A stretch of DNA of 64,000 nt from Lophius americanus (taxonomy: Eukaryota > Chordata > Actinopteri > Lophiiformes > Lophiidae), in NCBI GenBank assembly GCA_037951165.1, contig JBBDHG010000037.1:1343501-1407500 (forward strand), read 5' to 3'. Each line of letters starts with the position of its first letter. Position 1 is the first letter of the stretch. This document shows, one piece after another, positions 46,610-59,279 of the stretch. The notes under the pieces were generated by a model. It saw nothing but the letters and a program-made list of their open reading frames with translations. It searched no databases and was not told the DNA's origin. The translations under genes were made by a program, and so were the position numbers.

Positions 46610-47849
46610 AGTGAGGTTGACAGAGGAGAGACGAGGTGGAGTCAGGGGGCGAGTTTATGTGTCAGAGCAGGTTCCCATACTCTCCATCATCACACAGGCT
46701 CATCGACACGTGCAGAATTTTCTGTCTTTTTGCTATACAGTATTCATCAATGTGGTAGAGCAACTTGAGTGTGTGATCGGTCTGAAGGAGTCTCTCAAAG
46801 ACAAACCCAAAGACGTAGTCTGATGCTACATGTCTGCATCAAAAGTGGAGCAATTTTGGTTTCTGTGATGACTCCAACTCAACCTCTCTCTCCGTTCTCC
46901 AGCCCAGCATCTTCTTCACGCCTGCTTCTCATTCCTCTTCTCATCAGAATTGATCTCCTTCTCTTAATGTCACTGTTCAGCTGTAACCAATTCCTCTTCC
47001 CGCACTCTTAATTGGAAACAATTCCTTTTAACACTTCCCGGCTTCATTATTTAAAGGCAAAGGAGATCAATATTCAGGTTTGTGTTGTTAATGTACTAAG
47101 CCTCATTGTCTTCGTGTTTTTTAGGCTTGAGGCTCACCGTGATGCTTGAGTGGAGGACAAGCATCCAGCGCTTCCACACACATCCGATCAATCACTTTAA
47201 GGCTTTTACTTTCACGTACCAATCACCTTGCAGGGGTTAGAGCGGAGAGGAAACGCATACATGCAAATGGGAGTGATTTCAGCTGGCAGACAGCAGACGT
47301 ATAGTTTAATCAATTAAGTGTGATGACTCCTCTGAATGTTTAACATCCACGTTTTTTCCACCTGTGCCATGCCACTGACTCAGTGTGTATGAGTCAATAT
47401 ACTGTGGAAATAGAATGATTCACCTTAGATTACATAAAACCACGTCTATTTTTAGCGGCAGCATGACTCTAAATTCCTGCACCGAAGCTATCAGCCACAC
47501 ATTGAGATGTGCGTGGGCCAGCCCTGAGCTGACTGCAGTCCTGGATTCATGTTCTGCATGAATTAGCTCCGAAACATGATAACAAATAAAGAGGACCTGT
47601 TGGGTTCCAACATCATTATACAGTAGTGCTACAATAGGGAATTTAGAAGGAGATTATAGTTTTCTTTATTTATTTGCAGGGGACCCAATAATTTTAAAAG
47701 CAAAGATGCAAAACACAGCAGCTGTGCAAGAAGGCAGGATCCCAGATGGGCTTGTTGGAATTATGAAAAAGAACGATGATAATTACTGGAACCCCCAAAC
47801 ACATAACCAGAAAAAAGCAAAAATTTAAAAGAAAAATGAGATTTTATGA

Positions 47850-47886
<37 letters not shown>

Positions 47887-48990
47887 CTGTAAATATATTT
47901 GGGATTTGTATTTGGATAAAGTCAACTGAGATTCAGGATTTGTGGGATCAGACCCTCATTCCTGTCCGTAATAAGGATGGTTAATAAAAAGTAAAGTGAG
48001 AGATGAGTGCATTGTGCACAATAAAATACAACTAAGAGAGCTTGGGACCTTAAACTCAGCATGTAAGACCGTTCAAACACTCTTATGACCACACAGTAGG
48101 CCATTTGCTTTTGTGCTGTTTTCTACAAACACGAGGGCTTATGCAATCTTCCCTGAAGCATATTTTTCATCCCTGTCGTTTATATTGATTCACAAGTAGT
48201 AAAACTACCTTATGAATCAGCTTCACCTCTGCTCTTCCCACATATAAGTGCTCCAGAAAGTGATGTTAGCATGTTGTGTTCCAGTAAATGTTCTCCATGT
48301 CCACCTGTGGCTCTATAAACAGACCCTTTGTGTAATGCGTCTGTTAACGGCGTGTGTCGCTGCTAGAATGAGAGAAGATGTGACCAGAGCAGACTGAGTG
48401 TAATATATCTGATGTGAAATGATGGCTAATTCATTTAAGAAGTGGAGCCTCATGCAGGTCTCTGGCCTGGAGAGTTTAGCACGTAGCCTTCCAGTCTGAT
48501 GTGATAGATGATAGTGCTATTCTCAACACTGTTATTCTGCTCCACCATCATCTATAGCTCACGTAGTAAAGATTTAGGTCAGGGTTAGCCAGAAATAATG
48601 AATGAAGAAATGTCAATCGCTCTTTTCCCTACAATTCAAAAATAAATCTCTAACCCAATAATCGAATGGTATTTAAATGATTAGGACATCCATTTCTTAT
48701 CTCACCCAGAATTATTGTTTGAGGGGACAGGGTGATCAAAATTGAACGGGATGCCAGCCTTTTGATCTTCATCCGAAAAGTTGCAACATCAGGACAGAAC
48801 CATAATAAATGCAGCATTTCTTTAATGTCAGATTTACGGAGATGATAGGTTTCGTTCTACCATACCCCAAATAAAAAGCATTTTTCTTGTAGTCAGTATT
48901 TTACATAGAATTTTTAATTAAAAGCATTGTGACTTGGTATCGGAAATAGAGTTGTTAGTTCAATTATTCACCTGTCTCTGAGGCAGTGGG
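46610..48990. other. Intergenic DNA with one (AT)n run
   Basis: No recognised gene. An (AT)n run lies at 47848-47886. The open frames here (60-80 codons) have no family resemblance. Confidence 0.55.
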
Positions 48991-48997
48991 GTTTAGA

Positions 48998-49085
48998 ATA
49001 TAACAATAATAATAATAATAATAATAACACATTTTAATTTATAACGCACTTTACATTTGGATCAAATCTCAAAGTGCTAATATCC
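48998..49085 (-). mobile_element. L2-like LINE 3' tail (5'-truncated copy)
   Basis: (AAT)n followed by TTTTAATTTATAACGCACTT and GGATCAAATCTCAAAGTGCT, nearly identical to 5960-6015 and 20690-20740. Minus orientation, about 85 bases retained. Confidence 0.75.
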
Positions 49086-49199
49086 CCTCAGAGTATTTAA
49101 AATTGTCTCTTTTAATATGTTGGAGACAAACTATAGAGTTTGTTGCAAAATATTCAAATATTCGTAATGTAATACAGAATCGGTTGATATAGTTTTGTC

Positions 49200-49620
49200 A
49201 AGAAAAATGCTTTTTCTCTTGTTTTGTGAAACTACACCAGCAGGTGGAAGTATTGCAGCTACGGGCTGCTGGCAGCCACATTTAACAAAAGAAGAAGAGT
49301 GCACTTACTACCCTCTGAAAATAAAATAACTCCAAAAAGTCTTTGTGGATTCAAATTTGATACCCAAGTAGACCTTAGCGTTAGGAAGAATGTTTGGAAA
49401 GGTTGGTCGTATATCTCAGACACTAGAGCGAGCTTTATATGCTGAAGTTTTCGGGGCATTATTTCTGAACTGTTGGTCCGGTTGAGTCCAGATTTGGTGC
49501 ATATGAATCAACTTAAGGAGCTCCATGTTGCATATATCAGATTTTAGTCCTTTGGATCATATTTTACTCATTAGGAAGAGCTTTTTTGCTGAAAAAACAC
49601 TGACATACCTTTCAGATTTA
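49200..49620 (+). repeat. Unnamed dispersed repeat (TU family), copy 3
   Basis: Plus-orientation copy matching 42.0-42.3 kb in order: CAAGTAGACCTTAGCGTTAG, then a GTTGGTCCGGTTGAGTCCAG block, then TTTGGTGCATATGAATCAAC, TTAAGGAGCTCCATGTTGCA and GAGCTTTTTTGCTGAAAAAA. Confidence 0.7.
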
Positions 49621-50404
49621 ATTTCAGGAGTGCAATCAGGGTGATTGTTTGTGACATCGAAGGTTACAATTGTTAGCCTTTCATTCAAGTCTGAGATACC
49701 TAATGAGTCCGAATCCATTTGAACAACTACATTTCATTTTTTTGTCAAACCGATGTTTGTTTGAAACAGGGTAAAGATAAAATTGACTTTCAAAAACAAG
49801 AAGGGGTTACGTGAGGAGAAGAAACAAATGTTGAGAAATATATTAATAAACTGGTCATGACAGGAGCGATTGATAAATATCGTATTGATGTTTTGATGAA
49901 TATGGATAGAAAAACACAAATCCATCATCATGTCAGACTCAGTCAGTATTAATTAAGTCAAACTGTCCAGGATCGTTAACAGGCAATTATAATGACAGAC
50001 TGTCAAAATCATCTTGATCTTCATACATTGTATATTATGTACTTTATATTCTTTTTTCAAAAGTCTAACATTTCTCCATACAGAACATTAAATTCATTGA
50101 TATTATTTTATTGTATGATAAAGATTTATCAAAGCCCCTTGATTTTCGCAGAAGGATATCCAGCGGCTTTCAAGTCTGTATTCGAGTCTCATGAAAAAGA
50201 TTTTTTCAGGTCTTCGTCTGCCATCTGATGATCAAAGGGATCTAACTGACAGTGATATTCTTTGGCTGAGTTTTTGCTTGAACTGTGGCCCTTCTGACGC
50301 AGCTTGACTCTCAGAGGAGAACCACAAAAAAAGTCTAAATATGAAAGTCTATGAGACAGAGGGAGAGATCTGTTCTGCACTTATGACATACAATGACTTC
50401 CATC

Positions 50405-50815
50405 TAGGCCGATACTGTCGTCCCGGACAGAAAGGGTAATCCCGAAACAAAAAACAATCTGCTGCATTTTATAAGAAATTCCCCTGAATTAACTCACTTT
50501 TTGTAGAAAAAAAAAAAAAAAGCTCCCACTATTAAGTAAAATATGATCTATGAGAGTGAAATAAGATGTATGAGCTAGATTTCCTTGAGTTGATACATAT
50601 GCACCAAATTTGGTTTAAATCACATAAAAGTTTGCGAAATTATGGCCCAAAATGTTAGTGAGATAAAGCTCCCTCCAAATGTCGGAAATATATAACAGAC
50701 TTTCCGCAAAATAAATCTCATTCCTCATCGCACCAAGGTCTACCTGGGTATTAAATTTGAAAATAATCCAAGAAATAGTTTTTGAACTACTAATTATTGT
50801 AGAAGGATATGCGGA
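50405..50815 (-). repeat. Unnamed dispersed repeat (TU family), copy 4
   Basis: Minus-orientation copy: CCTTGAGTTGATACATATGC and ACCAAATTTGGTTTAAATCA (50584-50623), then GCGAAATTATGGCCCAAAAT, GATAAAGCTCCCTCCAAATG, GCACCAAGGTCTACCTGGGT and CAAGAAATAGTTTTTGAACT. Confidence 0.7.
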
Positions 50816-51057
50816 CACGAACGCAGATTAATAATGGTCGAGATAAATTAAATTGATCTTTGCTTTTCAGTTTTGTGCCAATGTGAAATAACAAGAAATA
50901 ACTCTTACTTAAATGGTATTTCCGTCTATATTTGTGAGTAATACAGTCACTTTATCAAGAAGAACGTCGGAGGGAACTTTCTATTCTTTTCTAGGCAAGC
51001 TACAGAATAGCCCTTAATAGTGCACTGCCATCGGCCTGCCCTTCAGTGAGTGTGTAC

Positions 51058-51061
<4 letters not shown>

Positions 51062-51090
<29 letters not shown>
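51062..51090. repeat. (GT)n microsatellite
   Basis: About 30 bases of TG repeats. Confidence 0.9.
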
Positions 51091-51093
<3 letters not shown>

Positions 51094-51429
51094 ATATGAA
51101 AGCGCAGAGCAGCGGAGGTGACCTTTGTAAGCTCTGTAACATCAAGAATTCGTCTTTAGCTCCACTTCATTAATGCGTCCTCTCAACAATGATCACAAAT
51201 TACATTGAGCGTTTAAAACATTTATCTAGTTTTATGGGTATTTAACCATTATGTTGTATAAGGGTCAAATTCACTCTTTTTTTTAATAGAAAATAAAGTT
51301 TTTTATGTGGAGAAGACATTCTAGAAAACTTTTTCAAAGAGCATAAACTTACAGCCTCTTGCCATTTATGACATCCATGCGGAGAAAATGCATGTGAAAG
51401 CACACATGTCATGATAAATATCAAAATAG

Positions 51430-51745
51430 GCCTAAACTGTCTTCACCGACAGCAAGGGTACATCCCTGAAAATACCTCAGTACCCTGCATTGTACCGCCA
51501 ATCATCTCCCTCAAATTAAACTTGAAATTATGTCTGAAAAACAATGTTTTTCATAAAAGTTCTCCCCCTGGTGGGTAAAATATGAAGTATTAGGATAAAA
51601 TATTATACATACAAAATAAATCTCCAGAGTCGATTCATATGCATCATATTTGACTATACTGTACAGACACTTTAAAAAATTTAAACTTTAGGAGATAAAG
51701 CTCCCCTCAAAGATGTACAACCAACATTTCATCAAATCAATCCGG
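51430..51745 (-). repeat. Unnamed dispersed repeat (TU family), copy 5
   Basis: Minus-orientation copy: CCCCCTGGTGGGTAAAATAT, AAATCTCCAGAGTCGATTCA, TATGCATCATATTTGACTAT, GGAGATAAAGCTCCCCTCAA. Confidence 0.6.
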
Positions 51746-52169
51746 TACCTACTTGCACTGTGTGGTTTTTAAAATTTATGTGCACACTCACGCGCACACA
51801 CAAACACAAACACACACACCTGCTAGTATGTTTGCTACAATAATCTATCTTTGGCTGTCAGCGCCACAGAAAGCCGTCAGCTCACAGTTGCAGGACTTCT
51901 TTCACATGACTTCATGTGTTGTTTGGGAACCTTCACAGTGTTGTTGATGAATATTCGAGATTCTTTCGCAGTGAGCCCCTCACTGGTGCACATCGAGGTG
52001 GGCAGTAGGTCCCAATGTGTTGGTCACATTTGGAAAATTGAGAAAGAGAGCTCTGCAGGGCTGGTGTCGGAGGAGACAGAGATGGATGGTGAGGTGGAGT
52101 ATTGGGTTGCATCAGAATAAACAGATATTGTATTGGGACCAACTTTGAATTGAAAAGTGAAACAGACTC

Positions 52170-52505
52170 AGGGCGGCACGGTGGCACAGTGGGTAATAAA
52201 GTTGCCTCACAGCGAGAAGGTTAAAGGTTTGAATCCACCTCTGTCACGGCTTTCTGTGTGGAGTTTGCATGTGCAGTGTCTGCCTGGGTCTATCTGGGTA
52301 CTCCAGCATCCACCCACGTTCCAGAACCAAGAAGTATCGCTGAAGTGATCAGTCAAAGTGTCAAAGGTATCAATGTGAGTGTGAATGGTTGTCTGTCACT
52401 CTGGGATGAACCGGTGACTTGTACCTGGTGTAGCCTTCCTCTTTCCCAGTGTCAGTCCCCCCCGCGACCCGGAACAAGATAAGCGGTTATAGAAAATGAA
52501 TAACT
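52170..52505 (+). mobile_element. Common teleost dispersed repeat (GGGCGGCACGGTGG type)
   Basis: Begins GGGCGGCACGGTGGCACAGT and continues through GTTGCCTCACAGCGAGAAGG, TTTCTGTGTGGAGTTTGCAT, GTGAGTGTGAATGGTTGTCT and CGCGACCCGGAACAAGATAA, ending GCGGTTATAGAAAATGAAT. This block order is that of a very abundant fish repeat. The first 60 bases contain SINE-like boxes (GGCACAGTGGGTAATAAAG and GGTTTGAATCC), so it is probably a tRNA-type SINE or composite. The family name is not certain. Confidence 0.75.
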
Positions 52506-52509
52506 GAGT

Positions 52510-54210
52510 CTGATTCAGCACGCAAAACCAGCAAGATCTAGAGCGCTTATGAATGGGTATGAAAATTCATCAGCGTATCAATGCTTATACTCGATATGGC
52601 TCGGGGTGATTTCAATGACCGCAGTAAAATTTACACCAGCTTCCTTCTACCAGGGTTCCACATTAGCCTGAGGTCAATGCTATCAAAAAACATTCTGACC
52701 CCGCTTATTTCATAGATTTAATTGAGTTATATCTTGAAAATGCAGGTCATTACCTGCTTCATACAACCACAAACTCTCGCACTGCCCCTTTTCTCATGCC
52801 ACAATTAAAAATATATGACTCTGCATGATTGGTCATCATATAACTATGTAAATGAACTTCTAGAGTGTTTTTCCTTTCTTTCACAACTGCCGCGTTATGA
52901 CAGTGTTGTGCGAAGCACAAAGACTAACATGAAATAATTTTTAAAACCGAAAGAGCCAGTGATGATGAAATGTGCAAAAGTGTCAGCAAAAATCCCGGGG
53001 GTTTAGCTATCTAATGGCTGAGATAATGGCTATTACTGGAAGACATACATTGAGAGACACTTGTAATGCCTGCAAACACTGCAACTGTCAACAAAATGAA
53101 ATGCTTTGCTGTTGGACCATACAGCTGGAAAGTAAATCAATAGCATGTCTGCAGATATTGAAGATGTGGATTTCCAAGAAATTTGATTGAGTGGGAAACT
53201 AAGTCAAGAAGGTGCAGGAAACGTCTGATTGCTTCGGAGCAGAGGCCACATGACTGCCACTGATCCAGAGAGTTGGGGGCATCATCTCAGATTGAGTTTT
53301 CATCCAGAATGTAAGTCAAATTTTACCCTCTTTGTGTGTGTGTGTGTGTGTGTTTTTCCTGACAAAGTGTTGCAGAGTCCAGAGTATCAAATACATTTTA
53401 ACCAGTGTTGACTAGAGATTTTGCAAACCGACAAAAGACGATAGGTAATGCTGGCTTGATGTTATCCAGGCTAAACTAATACCGGCCACTTTAATCATAT
53501 CTGAAAAGCGAACTGTGTGACATGATAGCGCTCTGCTTTGTTCCCCCCAGTCAAACCTTTGGGATGTGCACTAGGAGGCACACTGGTCAGCCGAATCATT
53601 GCAAGTTTATACTATTGATACAATTTTGGATTTGTATGCTTCACTGAACGTACGTGTCTTTCATACCCAAATGTAAAGCTTCCCGAGTTAAATTAGAGTT
53701 TTCCTTGCACTTAGGATTATAGACTGCTGATGCCTCTGAAATAAATGTAATTTTAGCCAGAGGCAAGAGAACACAAATAAGGATTCTATATGCCAAGCCA
53801 CCCATTACAGTGCATCGATTTACTTTTATGTGCAAACTAATGGGAACATAAATTGACCTCTAGCAAGAATGTAATGCGTCACATTCAGATCATGTCTTTG
53901 TAATTTTAATGGTGAGTTTAAAACAGAATTTGTATTTAACATGATCATAAACTTGAACAACGCTGTCATGATGCTCCTATATCCAATCTGACCACCTCTG
54001 ATACCAGTGACTCAAGCTTCTAAACCACTAAAGGGTACATCCGGCAATTATTAGAGTTAAAGAGAGAGTTTAATCAGCTGAGTACTTTTTTAATGCTACT
54101 CGTAGTTCTAGATGTTCTGGAAGGTTTTATACCTTAACACTTATTGTGGGATAAATTGTTTGAGCTGTATCATTATCATGGAATTGCAACGGCCATTACC
54201 GTGTCTGCAG
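52510..54210. other. Intergenic DNA, nothing recognised
   Basis: A (GT)n run at 53333-53353 is the only distinct element. No coding sequence was identified. Confidence 0.55.
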
Positions 54211-54214
54211 ATCC

Positions 54215-54345
54215 TTTGTCTTAATGTGACTCATGAACTATTTAATTGATCATTTTAACATTTTTCACTCTCACAGTGAGGAAGAACTGGATTGATTATG
54301 GTGAAGGTCCGTTTATACATTTCCGACACTAGTTGTGTTTTGGGC
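54215..54345 (+). repeat. Unnamed dispersed repeat (TU family), copy 6 (fragment)
   Basis: Plus-orientation fragment: ATGAACTATTTAATTGATCA, then AGTGAGGAAGAACTGGATTG and TGGTGAAGGTCCGTTTATAC with CATTTCCGACACTAG, matching 42020-42125. Confidence 0.6.
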
Positions 54346-54562
54346 CATAATTACACTCCATCACTAGAAACATCAAGTTTTCCTCATCTTAAAAGGTCAA
54401 GAACAAAAAACGATGTATTTTTCAATCTTTCACATAGCAGAGCTGTCAAATGGCAAGATCAGATTGACGGAGCTGAGAGGGAAAAAAACATTGTGCACCG
54501 GGGGATACGGAACCATATGCTCCACTGTGGTGTTACAGCAGATAGCAACTTAGTTTCTCACT

Positions 54563-54603
54563 ATGATATCCTTGTGTTTCAGCTGGAAACACAAGGATAT
54601 CAT
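54563..54603. repeat. Perfect 18-bp inverted repeat with 5-bp loop
   Basis: ATGATATCCTTGTGTTTC (54563-54580) is followed by AGCTG and then its exact complement GAAACACAAGGATATCAT (54586-54603). All 18 pairs match, giving a very stable hairpin in an otherwise ordinary region. Confidence 0.95.
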
Positions 54604-55051
54604 CCATTCCTAATTCTCTTTGGCATCCTCTTCCCCATCTGTTTGTGTAGTCCAACATCGCAGCAAGCATACCCATGGTAGACTTTTATTTTATTTATGT
54701 CTCTTGTTTTGAGTTGATCTTCATGTATGTTTTCAGGCATACATGCTCAGCTGGGGATTTACGCTACTCTAAATGTGTGCAGGCTTGTGCTTTTGACTTC
54801 ATCCAGTAGTGTCTACTGACTGTTCACTCCTCTCTCTTTATAGACGACCTTTGTTTTATTTCATCTTCTTTCAAGTAGTTTGAGGTCCCTGAGTCTTCAT
54901 CTGGTCAGAAAACCCAATCTGAAAGGATGGATACAGTTCACACCTGATATCTTCCTATGCAGGCAGTGGTAGAAACTCTGCGTAAAGTATGAACTCATTT
55001 TTTACTTTTATTTTTTACTTTATCTGCACTATTGTCTCTCGCAATGCTCTC

Positions 55052-55080
55052 CCACCCACCACCCACCACCCACCACCCAA
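55052..55080. repeat. Short (CCACCCA)n minisatellite
   Basis: About four copies of a C-rich 7-base unit. Confidence 0.8.
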
Positions 55081-55761
55081 CTAGATATGCTACTGCAGTT
55101 GCGCACAAACTCTCCCTCTTTCTTCAGGTTTACTCACACTTGCCCCCTAAGGCACCGTGACACAGGTGTGACCATGTATCTGATTCCAAGAGCTGCCTCG
55201 ATGAAACAACAACAAACTCCTATCTCTACACCGTATGTCACACATTCCCATGGTTTCTCCTGCAGATATGGGTTTTCATATCAGTCTGCCTTCTGCTCCC
55301 ACCAACCGTAATATGGAGACGCTACTATCACAGGCCAGTGTGTGTGGATAGATGTGTGCGTCACTGTGACTGAGACTTTTTCAGATATCTGTGCGTATTA
55401 TGTTGTCATGAGTCAGGACTTTGTTTTCTCACTTCCTTTGTTAGTACATGAATTCTCTCCTTATATTGCATGTTATGCTTGTTTTTGTTTCTTCATGTCT
55501 TTTTTTCCCACAATTTGTTTCTCTCGTCAGCCATTCCCGTTTTAGTCAGTAGCTTATTTTCTCAGTTTGTCTTCGCAAATTTTGTCAGAACATTGCCGGG
55601 TTTCTGAGAGGTTTTGGGTTGTTTGTCATGTTTTTCTGACCTCAATCGTAATCTCTTTTTCTATCAACCTGTTTAGTAGCTAAAATATCAGCAGATCCGT
55701 AGCTGTCCTCTGAGTCTGAATCATGGTCCACATATTCTATGTTTCCCTTATGTTTGGCACT

Positions 55762-55762
55762 C

Positions 55763-55793
<31 letters not shown>

Positions 55794-55812
55794 ATTTAAT
55801 TTATAACATGTT
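55762..55812 (-). mobile_element. L2-like LINE 3' tail remnant
   Basis: (AAT)n run of about nine units followed by ACATTTAATTTATAAC, the start of the tail motif seen in the other copies. Minus orientation, the shortest of the set. Confidence 0.6.
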
Positions 55813-55844
55813 TTTATGTTTTGATGATGAACTTTATGACCTCA

Positions 55845-55862
55845 TATATATATATATATATA
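55845..55862. repeat. (AT)n microsatellite
   Basis: Short TA dinucleotide run. Confidence 0.85.
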
Positions 55863-55971
55863 CATTTACCAAATTTGCATATCTGGACTGTTGAAAGTAC
55901 GTGTTTTAATTGTTTATTGTCAGACCGGCTTCAGAATTTTGTCAGTCCCTGAGTAATTTTGCTTCCCTCCT

Positions 55972-56430
55972 GTGAGATCAAGTCCCCGAGCCAAGACGGA
56001 GTTGGCTACATTCACGCTAATGCCACCCCCAGTGATTAGTTTCTTCTCTTTATGGACTTTAATTAGCCCTCCACACCATCACTCAGCCCTGTGGAGGTCC
56101 TACTGTCCAGCACCGTGGTGGTTGTGTATCCCAGAGTCCAATAGCCTTAGGTTAGCTTTGCTCCTGACCCTCAGCCTGCAGCAGCCTGTTAGCCCCTCCA
56201 GACTGTCTCAACCTGTCGAACCTGACTCCCAGTCCATCCACTTCTCCAATCTGTTCTGCCCCCCGTCTGTCAGTGTGAGGTCTCCGGCAACAGATATTTC
56301 AAGACCCCAGGCTGCCAACCGGAATGATGTGATTCCCTGGTTCTCCGGTCTTCCCTTTCTCAGAACAATTTCAATTGTTTTTAATGGAGTGGATATTGTT
56401 TCCTGCTCTTACACTACCATTCTGTTTTGA
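55972..56430 (+). other. Unassigned 152-codon open frame
   Basis: A Pro/Ser/Leu-rich frame of 152 codons with no recognisable domain, signal sequence or neighbouring exon. The DNA just after it (CTGCCTCTGATTTTTTATTA, AACTACACCGGCTCTGCCGT) resembles the trailing part of fish retroelements, so it may be part of an old retroelement end. I do not propose a function. Confidence 0.2.
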
Positions 56431-56579
56431 CCCTTACCTGCCTCTGATTTTTTATTATCTGTGTGCTATCGTTTGTGTTATTTAATCCCTGAACTACACC
56501 GGCTCTGCCGTCTGAATTAAATGTGTATGGGCATACTCTCATGTGCAGTGGAAAACTTACAGAATAAAATAATATTGAG

Positions 56580-57170
56580 CATTTTTGTGAGGATAAATAT
56601 ATGCATGCATGTGTAAAACCATTTATTTGAACGCTAGTTAATATTTTACTTTTAACAGTAACACTGAATATGATTTATTACTAATAGTATGTCGGTAGAA
56701 TTATTTCATGTACACGTCAATTAAATATTTACTGAATACTTGAAGCATTCACTTTCTGCCAGATAAGCTTCATAATAATCCAGCACTGACTGAAATCAAG
56801 ATTCTATGGTATATCCGTCTTGATTTCTTCAAGAGTGAATATCTCTTGTAATATATTATGCATCTTTGATGTTGTTAGCCATGTGACCACGCCGTTCATT
56901 CTCCCATCATTCCTCAACTCCAGCACAGACCACTGAGGCCTCAACTGTGCTCTAAATACTTTCCTTGCATGTCTCCCTGAACGTTTGGATCAATAAGACT
57001 CGACTGTGTAATAGAATTAGGCTCTATTGGAAAGAACAAACTTGCTTTCCATTTACTAAATGCCTCCTGGGGGTTGGAAGGTCGGGGGGCTGTCTAGGTA
57101 GGTAAAGAGCAGACGGTTCAATGAGACCAATGTACATAGTTCATATTTGCATGTTTGTGCACATGTTCGT
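56580..57170. other. Intergenic DNA, nothing recognised
   Basis: AT-rich, no coding sequence or obvious repeat. Confidence 0.55.
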
Positions 57171-57174
57171 GTGA

Positions 57175-57730
57175 AGCAGAGGGCGATGATTTCAATCCAC
57201 TTTAGATTTAACCTAAGCGAAACAGCAAGGGTATAACCCCGAAAATCACCCAATCCCTTGCGTTGTATAAGCAGCCCCCCCCCTCCGAGTGAAGTTATGT
57301 GTTTTTCCTTTCAAAAAGCTCCTAGTGAATAAAATATGAACTGTTAAAGTGAAATATGACATATAAAAAACAGATCTCCTTACGTTGATTCGTTTTCATT
57401 AAAATTGGACAAAATGGCCCAAAGGTTCTGTCTGGAAAAGAGTGTTTTTTGTAAAAAATTAGCCCTAGCGAGTAAAAGTATGTATTATACAATAAACTAT
57501 AAATCTATGTTAGTTTATTCATATGCACCAAATTTGAACAAAATATGACAAACGTTTAGGAAGTTATTTCTGAAAGACTGCTTTTGTGGAAAAGCTCCTC
57601 CTTATAAGTACAATACGATCTATAAAAGACAGATCTCCTCGCGTCGAATCATATGCACCAAATTCGGACTAAATTTGAGAAATTATGGCCTGAACATTTT
57701 TGGAGTGCAATTCTTCCTTGTTCCTCACGT
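57175..57730 (-). repeat. Unnamed dispersed repeat (TU family), copy 7 with three tandem units
   Basis: The clearest tandem structure of the family, in minus orientation. Three consecutive units of roughly 125-140 bases each contain an AAGCTCCT or TAGCCCTAG block, a TAAAATATGA-like block, then GATCTCCTTACGTTGATTCG, ATCTATGTTAGTTTATTCAT or GATCTCCTCGCGTCGAATCA, and a CATATGCACCAAATTTG-like core. Confidence 0.75.
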
Positions 57731-57739
57731 TCAGTACAT

Positions 57740-59165
57740 AACATTGATTAAAGATGCAGAACAAACTCACTCATTTAAGAAAATGGCTTGAAGTAAATGG
57801 AGGCTGACATCGCTCAAACACCCTGTATAACAGGGGTCTCCAACTCACGTTGCTGTGCTGGTGTTGTCATCTCATAGTAGGGCCATTTTATCACTCAAGT
57901 GCTACAAGTCAGTACGATATCTCTAAGAATTTTGATTATTAATATAATTTCACTATTCTTAACGAAAGAGTTAATGTCTTAATAATGAGTTAAATTAATC
58001 GAGCTGTTTGTCTTAATTTTTCCTCTTGTATTCCTGGTAATTCACACTCCTTGTTTACGTGAGCGATGATGCTTGAGATTAGACTCCTTCTAAAATCATG
58101 ACTTTTCCCCTGTAGATCAGGCAGGTAGCATTCACACCGATCACCTCAAAACAACTGGAATGTCTAACTTTCTACATGACAGTAGTTTGAGACCCCTGGA
58201 GTATAACAATAATAAAAAATAAGCTAACATTCTGTTATAGTTAAAAGTTATTTAAAAAAAAAGAATATTGATTTTATTCACAACAGTGGAAACCTAACAG
58301 GTAAATATTATATTTGAGCAATTAGCAATATTGTTTTGCTTTTGTTGGACTTTTGTTTGAAGCAGAAATCCTTGCTGCCAAATCACAAAGCTAACAGCAC
58401 ACAGATAAACAAACAATCCATCAGACTGAGTAAAGTCTGAATTGGGTTAATGGACCAGAGTTGTCTGGATTCTTTTTTATTGTTATTGTGTTTATATTTT
58501 AAATCAAATTGCTGTTAAATGTGAAGGTTTTAAAATTATAAACTGAACTTTTCTGTGAGTGTTCTTTCATCATATGTTTACTTTACTTTCCTCATATAAC
58601 CTCTTGGTTCCTTGTCTCCTTTTTTAGTAAGTCCTCTCCTTACCTCGTCTCCTCTTTTTGTTTAATCCTCTCAAAGTCGAGAGTCAATTGGAGCCGCCGT
58701 TTTTCCCAAGTTTGCACATTTCCTGTCATCAATCCTACTCTCTGCTCCCTTGACCAGCCACTTTCTTCTGTAGCTATTGAAGATATAAGAGTGACATGAC
58801 CCTTTTGGAGGGATGCCTCAGCATGACAGATGAGAATCCCACCTGCAAACACAAACATTCAGTCTAATCGGGTGGGACTGTGTGTGTGTGTCCGTGTGTG
58901 TGAGTGTGTGTGTGTGTGTGTGTGTGTTTGTGCGTATGTGTGTGCCTGCGTAGGTGAGGGCATGTGAGGCAAAACTAGTCATTTTCCGGACACACAAGGA
59001 ATATCTAAAAAGAGAAAATCTTTAACTAACTATAGCGGAGAGGGTTCACAGTTTAAACAAACGTTTCGTGACACATGCGATTATTGTTTACATTTCAACA
59101 ACATTTCAATTAGTGTTTGATTCATGCCGTTAACACAACCTATCTGCAGCGATGTACACAGCTGT
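57740..59165. other. Intergenic DNA with a compound (GT)n repeat
   Basis: No gene recognised. An imperfect GT-rich microsatellite lies at 58879-58945. Confidence 0.55.
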
Positions 59166-59169
59166 GGCC

Positions 59170-59215
59170 ATGCCAATTCCATAATATCCCAAACTTTTGG
59201 GGATATAATTAGGAG
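59170..59215 (-). repeat. Unnamed dispersed repeat (TU family), copy 8 (end fragment)
   Basis: ATTCCATAATATCCCAAACT and TTTGGGGATATAATTAG match the end block at 36671-36705 (TTCCATAATATCCCGGACTT, CAGGGATATAATGAC). Only this end survives. Confidence 0.5.
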
Positions 59216-59279
59216 AGATTCCAATACACTTTGTGCACAGCAGTGTGTATTGAAGTGTGTGTGTGTTCTCATTTTATTT

